From contig JASKMD010000012.1 of NCBI GenBank assembly GCA_030144725.1, forward strand, positions 2,859,555-2,923,554: a DNA stretch of 64,000 bases, in the 5' to 3' direction. The translations under genes were made by a program, and so were the position numbers. This stretch comes from Haematococcus lacustris (lineage: Eukaryota; Chlorophyta; Chlorophyceae; Chlamydomonadales; Haematococcaceae). Below are positions 1-16,140 of the stretch, one piece after another. The notes under the pieces were generated by a model. That model had not been told where the DNA came from and did no database searches. It saw nothing but the letters and a program-made list of their open reading frames with translations. Each line of letters begins with the position of its first letter. Position 1 is the stretch's first letter.

Positions 1-290
1 TCTACAGTACTGTAGGTGTCTACAGTACTGTAGGATGTCTACAGTACTGTAGGGGCCTACAGTACTGTAGGGTGTCTACAGTAACTGTAGGTGTCTACAG
101 TACTGTAGGTGTCTACAGTACTGTAGGGTGTCTACAGTACTGTAGGGTGTCTACAGTACTGTAGGATGTCTACAGCACTGTAGGATGTCTACAGTACTGT
201 AGGTGTCTACAGTACTGTAGGATGTCTACAGTACTGTAGGCGCCTACAGTACTGTAGGTGTCTACAGTACTGTATGGTCTTACCCCTGCA
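1..290. repeat. Palindromic satellite array (CTACAGTACTGTAG), window-edge block
   Basis: Head-to-tail copies of the 14-bp perfect palindrome CTACAGTACTGTAG are separated by 4-6 bp linkers such as GTGT, GATGT and GGTGT, giving an 18-20 bp period. A few copies carry single substitutions (TACAGCACTG, CAGTAACTG). The array starts at or before base 1, so it is truncated by the window edge. The same motif recurs near 1.03, 5.5, 8.3 and 16.2 kb. Short ORFs across it (YSTVD/LQYCRH repeats) are translation artefacts. Confidence 0.95.
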
Positions 291-1025
291 GTACTGGAGC
301 TGCCTTCCCCCCATTGCATCCTTAACCCCCATGCCCCCTTCACCCCCATGCAGGAACAACTCAATGTAGCCCAAGCTCGTTTGCTATCCCGACAGTGCTA
401 TGCAAATGCGCTGACAACAAAGCGTGCCTATGTTGCCGAGCCCAGCATTATTCAGCCTCTAGGGTTAGGTATCGACCCTGAGACCAGCTTGCAAGAGTCA
501 GATCCCTTGCCCATACCATGCATGCAGTGATTGGCAGGACCACAAGTGGTGATGTAATGATGTAGGCTAAGAGTCATGATGTAATGATGTGAGGTTAGAT
601 GTAATGATGGATGGTTGAGGGCCAACCGCAAACAACTTTTGGGGCAATCTCTGCCGCACTCGATATTACACGGGAGGGTGCGGTGCACGAGGTTGTTGTG
701 ATTGCGGGGCATCATCAACATCCACAGCTTTGCGGGAGCTTGCAAGCCGAGGTACCCAGTACAACCGACAGAACGGACCTAGCTTGCGATAGAGACGGGC
801 CCCGGCCTTAGACCTTACACGTATGTATGTAGCTCCCTATGGCGACCTTATTGCGTGGACACAACTTTCGGCACAAATATCCATATCGAGCTTGCGGGCC
901 TACGCTTCGACGCCTCTCACTATTTATAGCACGCAGAAGCTGACGGTGCAATCGCGGTAGCAAATGGTGGTTTGAATGTGGAGAACAGCATGGTACCCTA
1001 TTTACAAGAGACCTTGTCAAATCTG
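291..1025. other. No recognisable gene
   Basis: A stretch between two palindromic arrays. Short ORFs on both strands overlap each other, carry no recognisable motif and have no convincing splice context. Short runs around 535-610 repeat GTAATGATG. Confidence 0.5.
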
Positions 1026-1136
1026 ACCTACAGTACTGTAGACGTCTACAGTACTGTAGACATCTACAGTACTGTAGGTTGTCTACAGTACTGTAGACAT
1101 CTACAGTACTGTAGACATCTACAGTACTGTAGGTAC
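1026..1136. repeat. Palindromic satellite array, second block
   Basis: About six copies of CTACAGTACTGTAG are joined by linkers such as ACGT, ACAT and GTTGT. This is the same family as the block at 1-290. The linkers are themselves often partly self-complementary (GAC/GTC), so whole units can pair with their neighbours. Confidence 0.93.
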
Positions 1137-1830
1137 CTACACTCCAACTGCTCACATACTCAGAATTTCAACAAGCGTCAAGTGGCGTTGGAGTCGCAAG
1201 GGACAATCCGAGGCGAACCGCATCAAAAAACTACCCCCCTAGGATGACGAATATCCGCACTAATTTGCTGTGTGTAGCGATGGGCCGACGCAGTCAGCGT
1301 AGTAAGAATAGGGAAGGATAGGAAAGCATTGGACAGCAGAGGATAGCAGAGGATAGCATAGGAAAGCATAAGAAAGCATAGGAAGCTCTCATCATTCATC
1401 AGCCCTCTCGATAATGTCGTCGAAGGAGAGACCAGAAAAAACAGTTCCTTCAGACAAGCTGCAGCTCATTAGTATATGCCTTGATGTGGGTGGAGGAGGA
1501 GGGCCAATTCAACGCTTAGGCATTCTGCGAGCGAGCTGCGGCAGCCCGATGCGAGATGCGAGCCACCGGTTTACCGAACATAACCGCCGGCCCTCGCGCT
1601 AGCGCTGTTGTGTATCGTACCTGCCAGCACCCGTTTAAAAAGAGCGCCGCATCCATCCACAGTAACCTTGCCAGCTGGACACTTGGCAAGGGTTGGTGGG
1701 CGTCCAGGCCGTGCAGGCCTTTGATGCAGTAGGCATATCGGGAGGGCTCGCTGATCAAGGCTGTGTGAGCGCGGCATCAATGGCTCACGGTACATTTTTG
1801 CCAAAGAGACCTTGTGGGACCTGACCCTCA
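1137..1830. other. Intergenic, short degenerate tandem repeat at 1307-1385
   Basis: A run of GGATAGCAGA / GGAAAGCATA-like 10-mers at about 1307-1385 is the only structure seen. No coding sequence is supported. Confidence 0.5.
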
Positions 1831-2030
1831 CTGAGCCGCCAAAGCACTCAGCACACTGCACAGTATTTGAATGATACATGTTTGCACCGCATAGCTGACG
1901 GAGTCCTCTATCCAGTGATGTGCGAAACAGAAATAGAAACCACGTGGCTGAGACGCGGCGTCGTTTTGATTACCAGGGGTCGGTTTCCTATCATTTCTGT
2001 CATTGTTAGTTGGGGACACCTGACCCTCAG
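1831..2030 (+). repeat. Dispersed 200-bp repeat, copy 1 (inverse copy at 44945-45138)
   Basis: The sequence from the CTGAGCCGCC block to GGGGACACCTGA matches the reverse complement of 44945-45138 with only scattered substitutions and 1-6 bp indels over about 195 bp. That includes a long, nearly identical core around the GTGGCTGAGACGCGGCG segment. A direct repeat of ACCTGACCCTCA borders this copy (about 1819-1830 and 2018-2029) and might be a duplicated target or an internal repeat. It is not a known gene. A non-autonomous mobile element is the simplest inference. Confidence 0.85.
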
Positions 2031-3224
2031 CCGTTGTTCTCAAACTCTTTTCTCAACCTCAACTATGTTCTCGAACCTCAGCGGTTGTACCCCTCTCTCA
2101 GGCGGTACCTTTAAGGTGTTGCAGCGCAAGGCAAGCAAGATAAGGCTGCAGCAAGGCAAGCAAGGTATGGCTGCTGCAAGGCAGCGTTCGAGGCCGCTTA
2201 CACCCAACCAGCCAGCAATGGCAGCCATCTTCAACTGTCTGCGAACCCTGCGTCTGATGCTACCGTATCTATGGTAAACGTGAGCCCAGCTGTCACTCCC
2301 CCAGTTCGGCCCCGTGGCATGCACATCCCACTGGTTGCTCATGCTGGGCCTGCAGCCGTTTAACTTGCGCTACGCTGCGCACTGCCGCTGGCAGTGCAGA
2401 ATATGTGCTCCCGGTCCGCGCGTCGTCCTGGCTTCTGCGCCGAGAATTGCACGCACACGCACTGCAGCGCTCCCCTTTGCCAGCCCAGGGCGGAGCGGCC
2501 CAAGACGCCCCGTGGGGTGAGCCTCGGCCGGCCAGTGATAGAGCACGCATGGCAAGGAGCCTCGAGCTGTTGGGATGAGGGTGTGCTTGGCTGCATGTTG
2601 GGCGAAGCGGTCAGTAACTGTGGAATACAAGGCTGCCTCTGCTCAACACCAGCCGGGGCCAACACCTTGACCCCAGCCTTGCATAGCCTGATTTGGCAAG
2701 GAGCAGCCTGGGCACGGGCCGGCTTGCAGTGGCCCAGCGCCATGCCCCGATGAGACCAGTGACAGCTGTTGTCTGCTCTTCAGCAAACCAGCAATACCTG
2801 GCGTTTGTCAGCTGTTGTCAGCACTCAGCAGCACCATCATGACTACACACGTATGCACTAGCTTACACACCCCATGCATGAACAACAGCCAACACTAGCT
2901 CTCATGCATCACATCTCTTGCCAAGGACAAGGCCAGTGGCTCATCTTCCTCCACCACACATCTCCCACCACGGTCTTCTCTCCATCTCCATGGGCCACCC
3001 TGCCTGGCTTCCTGCCTCCCTGGATAGTCACACCTGCAGCTCAGGATCACACCTAGGCACCTCCCTCCCTTGATACTATCATCTGCAGCCACACCTTGAG
3101 GTCACTCATATATGCTGCGCTCAGCCCTGCTCCACTCATCAGCAGTTGCTCATGCAGTGCAGTGCCGCGAGCTGGACCAGGCAACTCCCTCTGACTGCCA
3201 GCTACCCACCACGCTATGCTGGCA
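2031..3224. other. No recognisable gene; possible intron/5' region of the mTERF-like gene
   Basis: Several ORFs of 80-130 codons overlap on both strands, but none shows a recognisable domain. Part of the region may be upstream sequence of the mTERF-like gene whose exons are seen further right. Confidence 0.4.
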
Positions 3225-3302
3225 TTGCATGTGGTGGCATGTGGTGGCATGAGGTGCCATGTGGTGGCATGAGGTGCCATGTGGTGGCATGAGGTGCCAT
3301 GC
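3225..3302 (+). repeat. 20-bp tandem repeat (CATGTGGTGGCATGAGGTGC)
   Basis: About three and a half copies of a 20-bp unit containing CATGTGGTGG and CATGAGGTGC. The first copy is degenerate. It lies just upstream of the candidate first mTERF-like exon. Confidence 0.85.
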
Positions 3303-3305
3303 ACA

Positions 3306-3534
3306 GGTCTTTGGCTTCCAGGTCAATGAGCGCTACTTACAGTGGGATGACTCAGCGGCCCGCCAGCTCATCAAGCTGACGCTGAGGCCACAGGCTGGAC
3401 GTGGTGAGGGACAGTGCTCCTAGCGCTGCAGCAGCGCAACATGGTCAGCGCCAACATCCGCAGCACCAGTAGCAGCAGCAGCAGCTGTGGTGACCGCCAC
3501 AGCTGTCGTGCCCATTGGCTGAAACAGTGGCAGC

Positions 3535-3566
<32 letters not shown>

Positions 3567-5215
3567 TGGAGGTGTTGGCCAGGGTGCAGCTGCCTATAAG
3601 GTTGCCGGGGTGAGGGCATGTGGCTGCAGAGCGGTGGAGGAGGTGGAGGTGCGGCAGCAGGAGCTGGGGGTGCTGCTGCCCGACCTGGTCAGCAAGCTGG
3701 AGCGCATGCGCGTGGACCTGCTGCACCCCCTGCTGCATGACCTGAGGGTGAGTCCAGGGCAGGGGGGGGGGCAGGGCCTGGCTGAAACCATCCACAACCC
3801 ACGACCTTACCTGGAGGGGCATGGCTGATGATGGCATAGGTCTTCTCATGTCCTGCCCAGCCGCCAGTGGGGCATGGCCCTAGGTGCCTGGGTCTGGGAC
3901 CATGATAGCTAAGGAGCCTGTGTTTGGCTGCCCTCCCCCACCCCCTCCCCCTCCCCTCCCCCTCCCCCTCCCCCTCCCCCCTCCCCCCTCCCCCTTCCCT
4001 CCCTCCCCCTCCCCCTCCCCCTCCCCCCTCCCCCTCCCTCCCCCTCCCCCTCCCCCTCCCCTCCCCCTCCCCCTCCCCCCTCCCCCTCCCCCCTCCCCCT
4101 CCCCCTCCCCCTCCCCCTCCCCCTCCCCCCTCCCCCTCCCCCTCACCTCCCCCTCCCCCTCCCCCTCCCCCCCTCCCCCTCCCCCCTCCCCCTCCCCCTC
4201 CCCCTCCCCCTCCCCCCTCCCCCTCCCCCCTCCCCCTCTCCCCCCTCCCGGACACTTGCCAGGCACCAGATCAACCAACCTACCTAGCCTTGGCACCCAT
4301 CCCTCTCCTCCCCATTCCTGGTATGCGCCTTCCTGCTACCCTGGCGTACGTCTGGCTGCCCCTGCACTCAGGCCACTGCTCGCAAGCTGATGGGCCTGAA
4401 GGACCTGCTGCCGGGCGTCAACATCTCCCTGCTGGTGTCACGCTTGTAGGTAGTGGGCCAGGGCAGCCGGCGTCCACACAGCAGGGGCAGCCAATGCTGT
4501 TGCATTCACGCAGCAAGACCAGCGACAGGAATGCATAAGGATGCATACAGGGAAGCAAATAGGGATGCAATCTACCCCATCTTGTTCTCTGCCTGCTTGA
4601 TCCGCGGTTAGGCAGAGTCAGCTGCCTGGTGGAACAGCAATCTAGGTGGTGGGACCAGGGCAGCAGGCAGTGGCACTCATGCAGCAAGGCCAGCAACAGG
4701 GATGATCGCACATAGGGATGCAGTACATCCCATCTTGTTTTCTGTCTGCCTGACCCAGTGGATGAGCAGAGTCAGCCGCCATGTGGTATAGCAATCTAAG
4801 GCCTGATGGGTGTGGTCCCTGTCTCACTGCGGGCAATGCCCCATTGTGGTGGGTGGGCTGGCATGGTGCAAACAGGCTGTGATTGAGCCCAGCCTCCCTG
4901 GCTATGCTCGCCTGCCTGCTGCTGATGCCTGCCTGCTGATGCCTGCCTGCCTGCTGCTGCTGATGCTTCCCGCCTGCTGCTGCAATGCAGATGCCTGGCA
5001 GGAGAGGTGGCTCACCTCACCTTGCCTCACATCACCATGCACTGCCTAAGCTGGGCTCTCACTCTCATCCTCCCTTTCAGTCTCACACTTTTCTCGACCG
5101 TCCCTCAAGGACAAACTGGCTCCAAGGCCGCACCTGCACCTGCCCCGCCCTGCAGGCCCAGCCTCCTGGTGGATTGGGAGCTGGATGCCCTGTCTGCTCG
5201 GCTGGATGTGATGAG
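3306..5215 (+). CDS. mTERF-family protein, partial multi-exon gene
   Basis: mTERF proteins are helical-repeat nucleic-acid binders of mitochondria or chloroplasts that act in organelle transcription, splicing or ribosome assembly. Three exons join in phase: 3630-3747 (AVEEVEVRQQELG... to LLHDLR, donor GTGAGT), 4372-4445 (LMGLKDLLPGVNISLLVSR) and 5156-5215 (PSLLVDWELDALSARLDVM). The phase-2 junction between the last two restores VSRLPSLLV, the typical mTERF LLPGVDV...LVxRxPxLL helix pair. An open segment at 3306-3400 (VFGFQVNERYLQWDDSAARQ) may be an earlier exon, but its splice phase does not fit cleanly. The start codon and all exons after 5215 were not found. The introns are filled with CCCCT and CAG repeats. 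The family call is good and the gene extent is uncertain. Confidence 0.6.
3940..4252. repeat. CCCCT/CCCCCT pyrimidine array in an mTERF-like intron
   Basis: About 310 bp of almost pure C and T, mixing CTCCCC hexamers and CCCCT pentamers, lies in the intron between exons 3630-3747 and 4372-4445. The complement is a G-rich strand with many G-quadruplex-compatible runs. Proline-rich and glycine-rich ORFs across it are artefacts. Confidence 0.95.
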
Positions 5216-5509
5216 GTGTGCGTCTGCTGTTGTACAGTAAAATCTGGCATGGGGATCGCCATGCAAGCATGCAAGCATGCCCAGGAGCAGCAGCCTGTAG
5301 CACAGTAGTGTGTGCCCATTTTGTAGCTGTGTGCCTTCGTTTTTGTGTCATTGTGTGGCATGCTTGTGCTACCTATTGCCATGATTGCCAGGCCAGATGA
5401 GAACAGTTGCTCCTCAGGGGCCCAGGAAAACACGGCTCAGCTGCTGCACACGTGCCCATTGGCTGAAACAGTGGCAGCGCAGCAGCCATCTAGAATACAC
5501 CTATATAGA
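5216..5509. other. Presumed mTERF-like intron, nothing recognised
   Basis: Follows the donor AG|GTGTGCG at 5216. No exon that continues the mTERF frame could be identified. Confidence 0.4.
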
Positions 5510-5546
5510 CACCTACAGTACTGTAGACACCTACAGTACTGTAGGC
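5510..5546. repeat. Two-copy palindromic satellite
   Basis: Two copies of CTACAGTACTGTAG with an ACAC linker, immediately followed by the CAG array. It shows that the satellite also occurs as tiny islands. Confidence 0.9.
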
Positions 5547-6040
5547 AGCAGCAGCATGGGTGGCAGCAGCAGCAGGGGGGGGGGGCAGCAGCAGCAGTAG
5601 GGGGGCAGCAGCAGCAGCAGTAGGGGGGCAGCAGCAGCAGCAGTAGGGGGGCAGCAGCAGCAGCAGTAGGGGGGCAGCAGCAGCAGCAGTAGGGGCGCAG
5701 CAGCAGCAGCAGTAGGGGGGCAGCAGCAGCAGCAGCAGGGGGGGTAGCAGCAGCAGCAGGGGGGAACCAGCAGCAGCAGGGGCGAAGCAGCAGCAGCAGT
5801 AGGGGGGCAGCAGCAGCAGCAGTAGGGGCGCAACAGCAGCAGCAGGGGGGCAGCAGCAGCAGCAGCAGGGGGGCAGCAGCAGCAGCAGGGTGGCAGCAGC
5901 AGCAGCAGGGGCGCAGCAGCAGCAGCAGCAGGGGGGCAGCAGCAGCAGCAGGGGGGGCAGCAGCAGCAGCAGGGGCGAGCAGCAGCAGCAGCAGAGGGGG
6001 GCAGCAGCAGCAGCAGCAGGGGCGCAGCAGCAGATATAGT
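5547..6040. repeat. CAG/GGGGG compound minisatellite
   Basis: About 490 bp of CAG runs interrupted at 18-27 bp intervals by GGGGGG, TAGGGGGG or GGGGCG. The unit approximates (CAG)4-5 plus TAGGGGGG. The long cysteine/leucine-rich ORFs on the minus strand come from this repeat. Confidence 0.95.
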
Positions 6041-6089
6041 AGGGGCACTGTAGCACCTACCTACCTTTTGGCTGCTTGATGACTGCTGC

Positions 6090-7620
6090 TAGGAAGGGGG
6101 GGGAGTGGAAGAGTGAAGGCGGGGAGGGGGGGTAGATGTGGAAGGCGGGAGGTGGGAGGCAGGGAGGCGGGAGACGGGGAGGCGGGAGGCAGGGAGGCGG
6201 GAGGTGGGGAGGCGGGAGGCTCAACCGGGTTGGGCTGGGCGGGGGTGGGTTGGGTTGGGGGCATGGGTTTGGGTGGGTGGGGCATGGGTTGGGGGCATGG
6301 GTTGGGGTGGGTGGGGGCATGGGTGGGGGTGGGGGCAGGGGAGGGAGCGGGGGCGGGGGCGGGGGCGGGGGCGGGGGCGGGGGCGGGGGCGGGGGAGGAT
6401 GAATTGGGAGGGGGTGGTTGTGTAGGGGAAAGGGAAGTGGAAGGGAGGTGCCCACTAGACCTGCAACCAAGGGGCATGCACGTGCGGTAGGGTGACCAGG
6501 CTGGGCACTGTGTTAGCCTTCACCGTGGCCTAACCTTTGTGGTCCTCCTGGCCTCCTACCTGCTCACACCAGGCAACATATCCCTTGCGCCAGTGGGGTG
6601 GGACTGCGGTGGGGAGTGTAGGGTGTAGGGAAGGGAAGGTGGGGTGAGGTGGGGGTTGCGATGCCACGTCAATCGAAGGGTGGGAGAGGGGAAGAGGAGG
6701 CTTGACAAGTATGGGAGGGGAGAGGGAGGGAGAGGGGGAAGGGAGGGGTGGGAAGAGGGTGGGTGGGGTGGGCTTTCTCCTGGCTGCTGGGATGTCAGGG
6801 GAGAGGTGACGGGGAGGGGGGAAGTGGGGGGTGGGTAGAGGTGGAAGTGGAGGGACGACAAGCTGGGCGTTGGTGGTGGGCGTGGGAAAGGGGAGGAAAA
6901 GGGGATGGGGAAGGGTGTGACGATCAATCCTGCAGCGTGACAAGGGGCATGCTAGCGGTTAAGGTGGGTACAGGGTGCCACATACCTGCACTCACCTTTT
7001 GCTGGGGTGTGGTGTATATGTGTGTGGGAGGAAGGGGAGGAAGGGGAGGGAAGGGAAGGAGAGGTCCATGGGGAGGGCGAGAGAAGTGGGGAGGGCATCG
7101 ATAGTCTCAGGTGTAGGCGCACAAGACCTGCGGCAACGGTGTGACGATTTGTCAACGGAAGCAAACATTGGACATGGGTACTGGATGCACTCACCAATAG
7201 AGTAGGGAGATGTAGAGCTGACAGATGGAGGGGCAGGTGTAGCAGCCCTCCATTACAACCCACCTTCATTTGTCCTCACCTCGGTAGGAAGTGCAGTGTG
7301 GGAGAGTAGGGTTGGGCTGGGCTGGGCTGGGCTGGGCTGGGCTTGGCTGGGCTGGGCTGGGCTGGGCTGGGCGGGGCGGGGCGGGGCGGGGCGGGGCTGG
7401 GCGGGGCGGGGCTGGGCGGGGCTGGGCTGGGCTGGGCTGGGCTGGGCTGGGCTGGGCTGGGCTGGGCTGGGCTGGGCTGGGCTGGGCTGCAACACAAGGG
7501 AGGCAACACAAGGGAGGCAACAGTGGGAACGTTGTGAGAGGTGATGAAATGGTGGTGGTGGTGGTGGTGGTGGTGGTGGTGGTGGTGAGGGGGACTGGGA
7601 GGGGGTGGTAATCAGGGGGG
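6090..7620. repeat. Composite G-rich minisatellite tract
   Basis: A succession of G-rich repeats on the plus strand: GGGAGGC units (6135-6230), GGGTTGGG units (6230-6330), a GGGGGC hexamer (about 6335-6400), GGGGA-type runs (6600-6900, 7030-7100), the GGGCT/GGGCG pentamer (7313-7490) and a GGT trinucleotide (7550-7587). Short conserved spacers containing AAGGGGCATGC recur between them. No gene is supported. Confidence 0.85.
7313..7490. repeat. GGGCT pentanucleotide array with GGGCG block
   Basis: GGGCT repeated throughout, with an internal stretch of GGGCG at about 7370-7425. All three plus-strand frames are open (GLGWA-type peptides), which is a property of the repeat and not evidence of coding. 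Confidence 0.97.
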
Positions 7621-7847
7621 TACTAGGCGTGATTGTAAGACCTGCAGCAACCAGGTGTGGTAGCGGTTAGGCTGGATACTAAGGGCTATGCTGCGCAATG
7701 CTAGCTCCTTCTAAGCTCTTACCTTGGTCCTAAGCTCTTACCATAGTCCGTCTGGCCTCTTCGCTGCTCACAACACGTTGCACCTGCCTTGCGTTGGTGC
7801 ATCAATGCTTGCGATTCATTGCGGAGAATCGTTGCGAGGAAACTGGC

Positions 7848-8202
7848 CGCGAGGCTAGCTGCGATGCTCGCTGCGAGGCTGGCTGCGAGGCTGGCTGCGA
7901 AACTGGCTGCGAGGCTGGCTGCGAGGAAAATGGCTGCGAGGCTGGCTGCGAGGTGAGATCCTCGCACCGAGCTGCCTCACAGGTATGCTTCTGCGCTGCT
8001 GGACCAGCTGAGTGGCCGCGAGGTTGATTGCCGAGTATGTGGCTGCGAGTATGGGCTAGATGTGGCTGCGAGTATGGGTAACCTCGTGCGATGCCATCTG
8101 TGGACCAGCTGTGTGGCCGCGAGGTTGATTGCCGAGTATGTGGCTGCGAGTATGGGCTAGATGCGGCTGCGAGTATGGGTAACCTCGTGCGATGCCATCG
8201 CT
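7848..8202. repeat. GCTGGCTGCGAG 12-mer tract followed by a 101-bp tandem duplication
   Basis: From 7848 to about 7955 a 12-bp GCTGGCTGCGAG-like unit repeats with drift. It is followed by two nearly identical 101-bp copies, 8001-8101 and 8102-8202, each starting GGACCAGCTG and ending GTGCGATGCCATC. Only a few substitutions separate the two copies, so the duplication looks recent. Confidence 0.85.
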
Positions 8203-8284
8203 GCAATACCGGCTACACGATGCTGCGACTAAGTGTTGGACGGCCTTGAATGCAAGTGAGATGTTCAGAATTTTTTTAAGTACT

Positions 8285-8377
8285 TACAGGCTACAGTACT
8301 GTAAGTGGTCTCTCGAGGTACCTCGAGGTACCTCGAGGTACTGTAGATGTCTACAGTACTGTAGATGTCTACAGTAC
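8285..8377. repeat. Palindromic satellite with CTCGAG/GGTACC linker block
   Basis: CTACAGTACTGTA copies flank a block of alternating CTCGAG and GGTACC (about 8313-8340), itself an extended palindrome. This is the same two-component organisation seen on a larger scale at 16.2-17.0 kb. Confidence 0.92.
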
Positions 8378-9555
8378 GTAGTAGATAATTGGCGGTCCGA
8401 GAGCATTATGCGAAAATAATGGCCGAGGCCGAGGTGGCGCGGACATACATCCCAAGGCGCAGCCGAGGGATGTATGGTAGCAGAGCCGAGGACGAGACCA
8501 TTAGTTCGCATAATGCGCGAGGTCAAGGCGGTTATCTAGTATATTTGAGGTTCCCCAATCCCGTAACCGCCCCCATCCCCCGTTGACCAACACCGTATAT
8601 CCCGCTGACCAACGCTTTCACCAACCCTTCTCAACACAGCCGCTCTATAAAGGCTTCCCGACACTGATTGCGAGAATCGTACTTTGCCGCTCGACAGTTA
8701 TCAATTGCCGCTCGACCATTATCAAAAAGTGCACTTTGCCGCTCGACCATTATGCGTTGCCGCTCGACCATTATGCTTTGCCGCTCGACCATTATGCGTT
8801 GCCGGTCGATACATATCGACTGCCTCAACTAGCCTATAACCTCATCCCTCTCCTAAGCGGCTTACTCCGACCTGAAAAACGACGAATGACGTAGCTTCTA
8901 GTCAACATGCCAGCCTGGCACTTATAAGTAGACATGCCAGCCTGGCAATATGTTCGATAAGCTATCGCGTAGCGTCGCATGGCTACGTTGAGGTTGCATC
9001 AGTAGCGGTAGGAAGTTGTTTTTGAATAACTCGCGACTTGCAAGTTGCGACGTGCAAGCCATACATGCAACTAGCACACTCGCGACTTGCGCCTCACTTG
9101 CGGAACACGCGGATCTGGCTGCTAGCACTTTGCGGCCTTGTTATGGCTGAGGTTTGGGCTGGAAATTTCCGGCCCATGCGCTGGGCGTCGGCGCGTATCG
9201 GAGCCTGCGGCAAGGCTGGGCAAGGTACTGGGTGGACCGTGGTGAGGTCTGGAGGGCGCTCCGAGCTGGTCGGGAGGTTTGGGCTGGGTCGGTTGGGAGG
9301 TGGTTGGGGCACAGGCAAAGATGCGAAGATCCTTTTCAGTGCAGGTTAATATGTTTGTAGCCAGAAGTGCCCGAAGGGAATGAAGCCAGAAGTGCGCGAA
9401 GCCCGAAGTGCGTGAAAACTCAACAACGTCAATGTCGGATCTACGTCTTGCCGCTGACACAGGTCGGCGAAGACACCGTCAGCGTCAGTGCATGAGCACA
9501 AGCACCAGCGTCAGTGCATGAGCATGTGCTGCGTGAGTGCACCAGCAACAGGTTG
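8378..9555. other. Intergenic with a 21-bp tandem repeat; no gene supported
   Basis: At about 8685-8812 five to six copies of a 21-bp unit containing GCCGCTCGACCATTATG occur. The remainder (8830-9555) has overlapping short ORFs on both strands with no recognisable domain. Confidence 0.5.
8685..8812. repeat. 21-bp tandem repeat (GCCGCTCGACCATTATG core)
   Basis: Five to six imperfect copies of a 21-bp unit. The period is a multiple of three, so a minus-strand heptapeptide (MVERQSI-like) appears to repeat. No function is implied. Confidence 0.88.
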
Positions 9556-9559
9556 CAGC

Positions 9560-10735
9560 AGGCTGAGTGTGCAGGAGATGAGCAGCAGCAGCAGCAGCAG
9601 GCTGCAGGTGTGCTCCAGTGGATGAGCAGTAGCAGCAGCAGCAGCAGGCTGCAGGTGTGCTCCTGTGGATGAGCAGTAGCAGCAGCAGCAGCAGGCTGCA
9701 GGTGTGCTCCAGTGGATGAGCAGTAGCAGCAGCAGCAGCAGGCTGCAGGTGTGCTCCAGTGGATGAGCAGCAGCAGCAGCAGCAGCAGGCTGCAGGTGTG
9801 CTCCAGTGGATGAGCAGTAGCAGCAGCAGCAGCAGGCTGCAGGTGTGCTCCAGTGGATGAGCAGCAGCAGGCATGCAGGCTGCAGGTGTGCTGCTGTGGA
9901 TGAGCAGCAGCAGCAGCGAGCAGGCTGCAGGTGTGCTGCAGTGGATGAGCAGCAGCAGGCTGCAGGTGTGGTGCAGTGGATGAGCAGGAGCAGCAGCAGC
10001 AGCAGCAGGCTGCAGGTGTGGTCAAGTGGATGAGCAGCAGCAGCAGCAGCAGCAGGCTGCATGTGTGCTCCAGTGGATGAGCAGCAGCAGCAGCAGCAGG
10101 CTGCAGGTGTGGTCAAGTGGATGAGAAGCAGCAGCAGCAGCAGCAGCAGCAGGCTGCAGGTGTGCTCCAATGGATGAGCAGCAGCAGCAGCAGCAGCAGG
10201 CTGCAGGTGTGGTCAAGTGGATGAGCAGCAGCAGCAGCAGCAACAGGCTGCAGGTGTGCTCCAGTGGATGAGCAGCAGCAGCAGCAGCAGGCTGCAGGTG
10301 TGGTCAAGTGGTTGAGCAGCAGCAGCAGCAGCAGGCTGCAGGTGTGCTCCAGTGGATGAGCAGCAGCAGCAGCAGCAGCAGGCTGCAGGTGTGGTCAAGT
10401 GGATGAGAAGCAGCAGCAGCAGCAGCAGCAGCAGGCTGCAGGTGTGCTCCAATGGATGAGCAGCAGCAGCAGCAGCTGCAGGCTGCAGGTGTGGTCAAGT
10501 GGTTGAGCAGCAGCAGCAGCAGCAGCAGCAGGCTGCAGGTGTGGTGCAGTGGATGAGCAGCAGCAGCAGTAGGCTGCAGGTGTGGTGCAATGGATGAGCA
10601 GCAGCAGCAGGCTGCAGGTGTGTTGCTGTGGATGAGCAGGAGCAGCAGCAGGCTGCAGGTGTGGTGCAGGGGATGAGCAGCAACAGCAGCTGCAGGTTGC
10701 AGGTGTGATGCATTGCAGGCTGTAGCAGGCAGCAA
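9560..10735. repeat. CAG-rich minisatellite (GGCTGCAGGTGTG...ATGAG unit)
   Basis: Roughly two dozen copies of a 42-60 bp unit: GGCTGCAGGTGTGCTCC, AGTGGATGAG, then a variable CAG run. Length variation is mostly in the CAG run. Shorter islands of the same unit lie in two introns of the recombinase gene (about 14515-14580 and 15505-15687). Read on the minus strand the unit contains CACACCTGCAG, which resembles a 3' splice site. Confidence 0.95.
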
Positions 10736-11154
10736 GTGTGTTGCAATAATTGAGCCATGATTTCAACATGTACCCAGTAACAGCCCCGCTCGTCTCGTTA
10801 TGCTTTGGTTACTGTAAAAGGTGTAAGAATGACGTCATGCATGAGCTGCTGCAACATGTTGCAACATAGCCTGTCTCAACACCGACTCAACGAATGTCAA
10901 CACAACGCCAAGCACAATAGCCAAGTACCAATGTTGTGCCATGCTAGCAGGCCTGTGTCATGCCTTGCTATGAAGTGCGTTACAGAAAGTCCCGAACCCC
11001 TAGAGGGCGAGGGCGGCCTAGCAGCCTCACGGCTGACGGCTTAAGCGGTGTAAGCCACATCATACAATCATGCCAACATGCCTCGCCACTCTCATAGAAT
11101 GGTCTGTGGGTGGGTCATGCACATCCAATCCAACACCCATCAGCCTTGTTACCG
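10736..11154. other. 3' flank of the recombinase gene, nothing recognised
   Basis: Contains no supported ORF or motif. Presumed 3' untranslated/flanking sequence of the minus-strand gene ending at 11155. Confidence 0.45.
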
Positions 11155-15942
<4,788 letters not shown>

Positions 15943-16140
15943 TCAACTGTGCGGCAGTCAACTGTACATCTACAGTACAGCCCAAGCAACAACAAGCGCG
16001 CGAGAACTGGGGCTTTGCCGTCGCTTTAACGTTCGCGAAAATAGGTTTGGCTGCCCTGCACCCAAACCTATGTACTCATGTGCGCCCAACCGTCCGCCCA
16101 AACCACCTGAATAATTCTCTGGTAAACTGACCCGAGTTAT

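Noticed and set aside
1..290. Possible CRISPR array at the palindromic repeats
   Set aside because: The linkers are 4-6 bp and nearly constant, with no unique spacers, and the context is eukaryotic. It is a simple satellite.
5437..6056. Cysteine/leucine-rich 200-codon minus-strand ORFs
   Set aside because: Translation of the CAG/GGGGG minisatellite in unselected frames.
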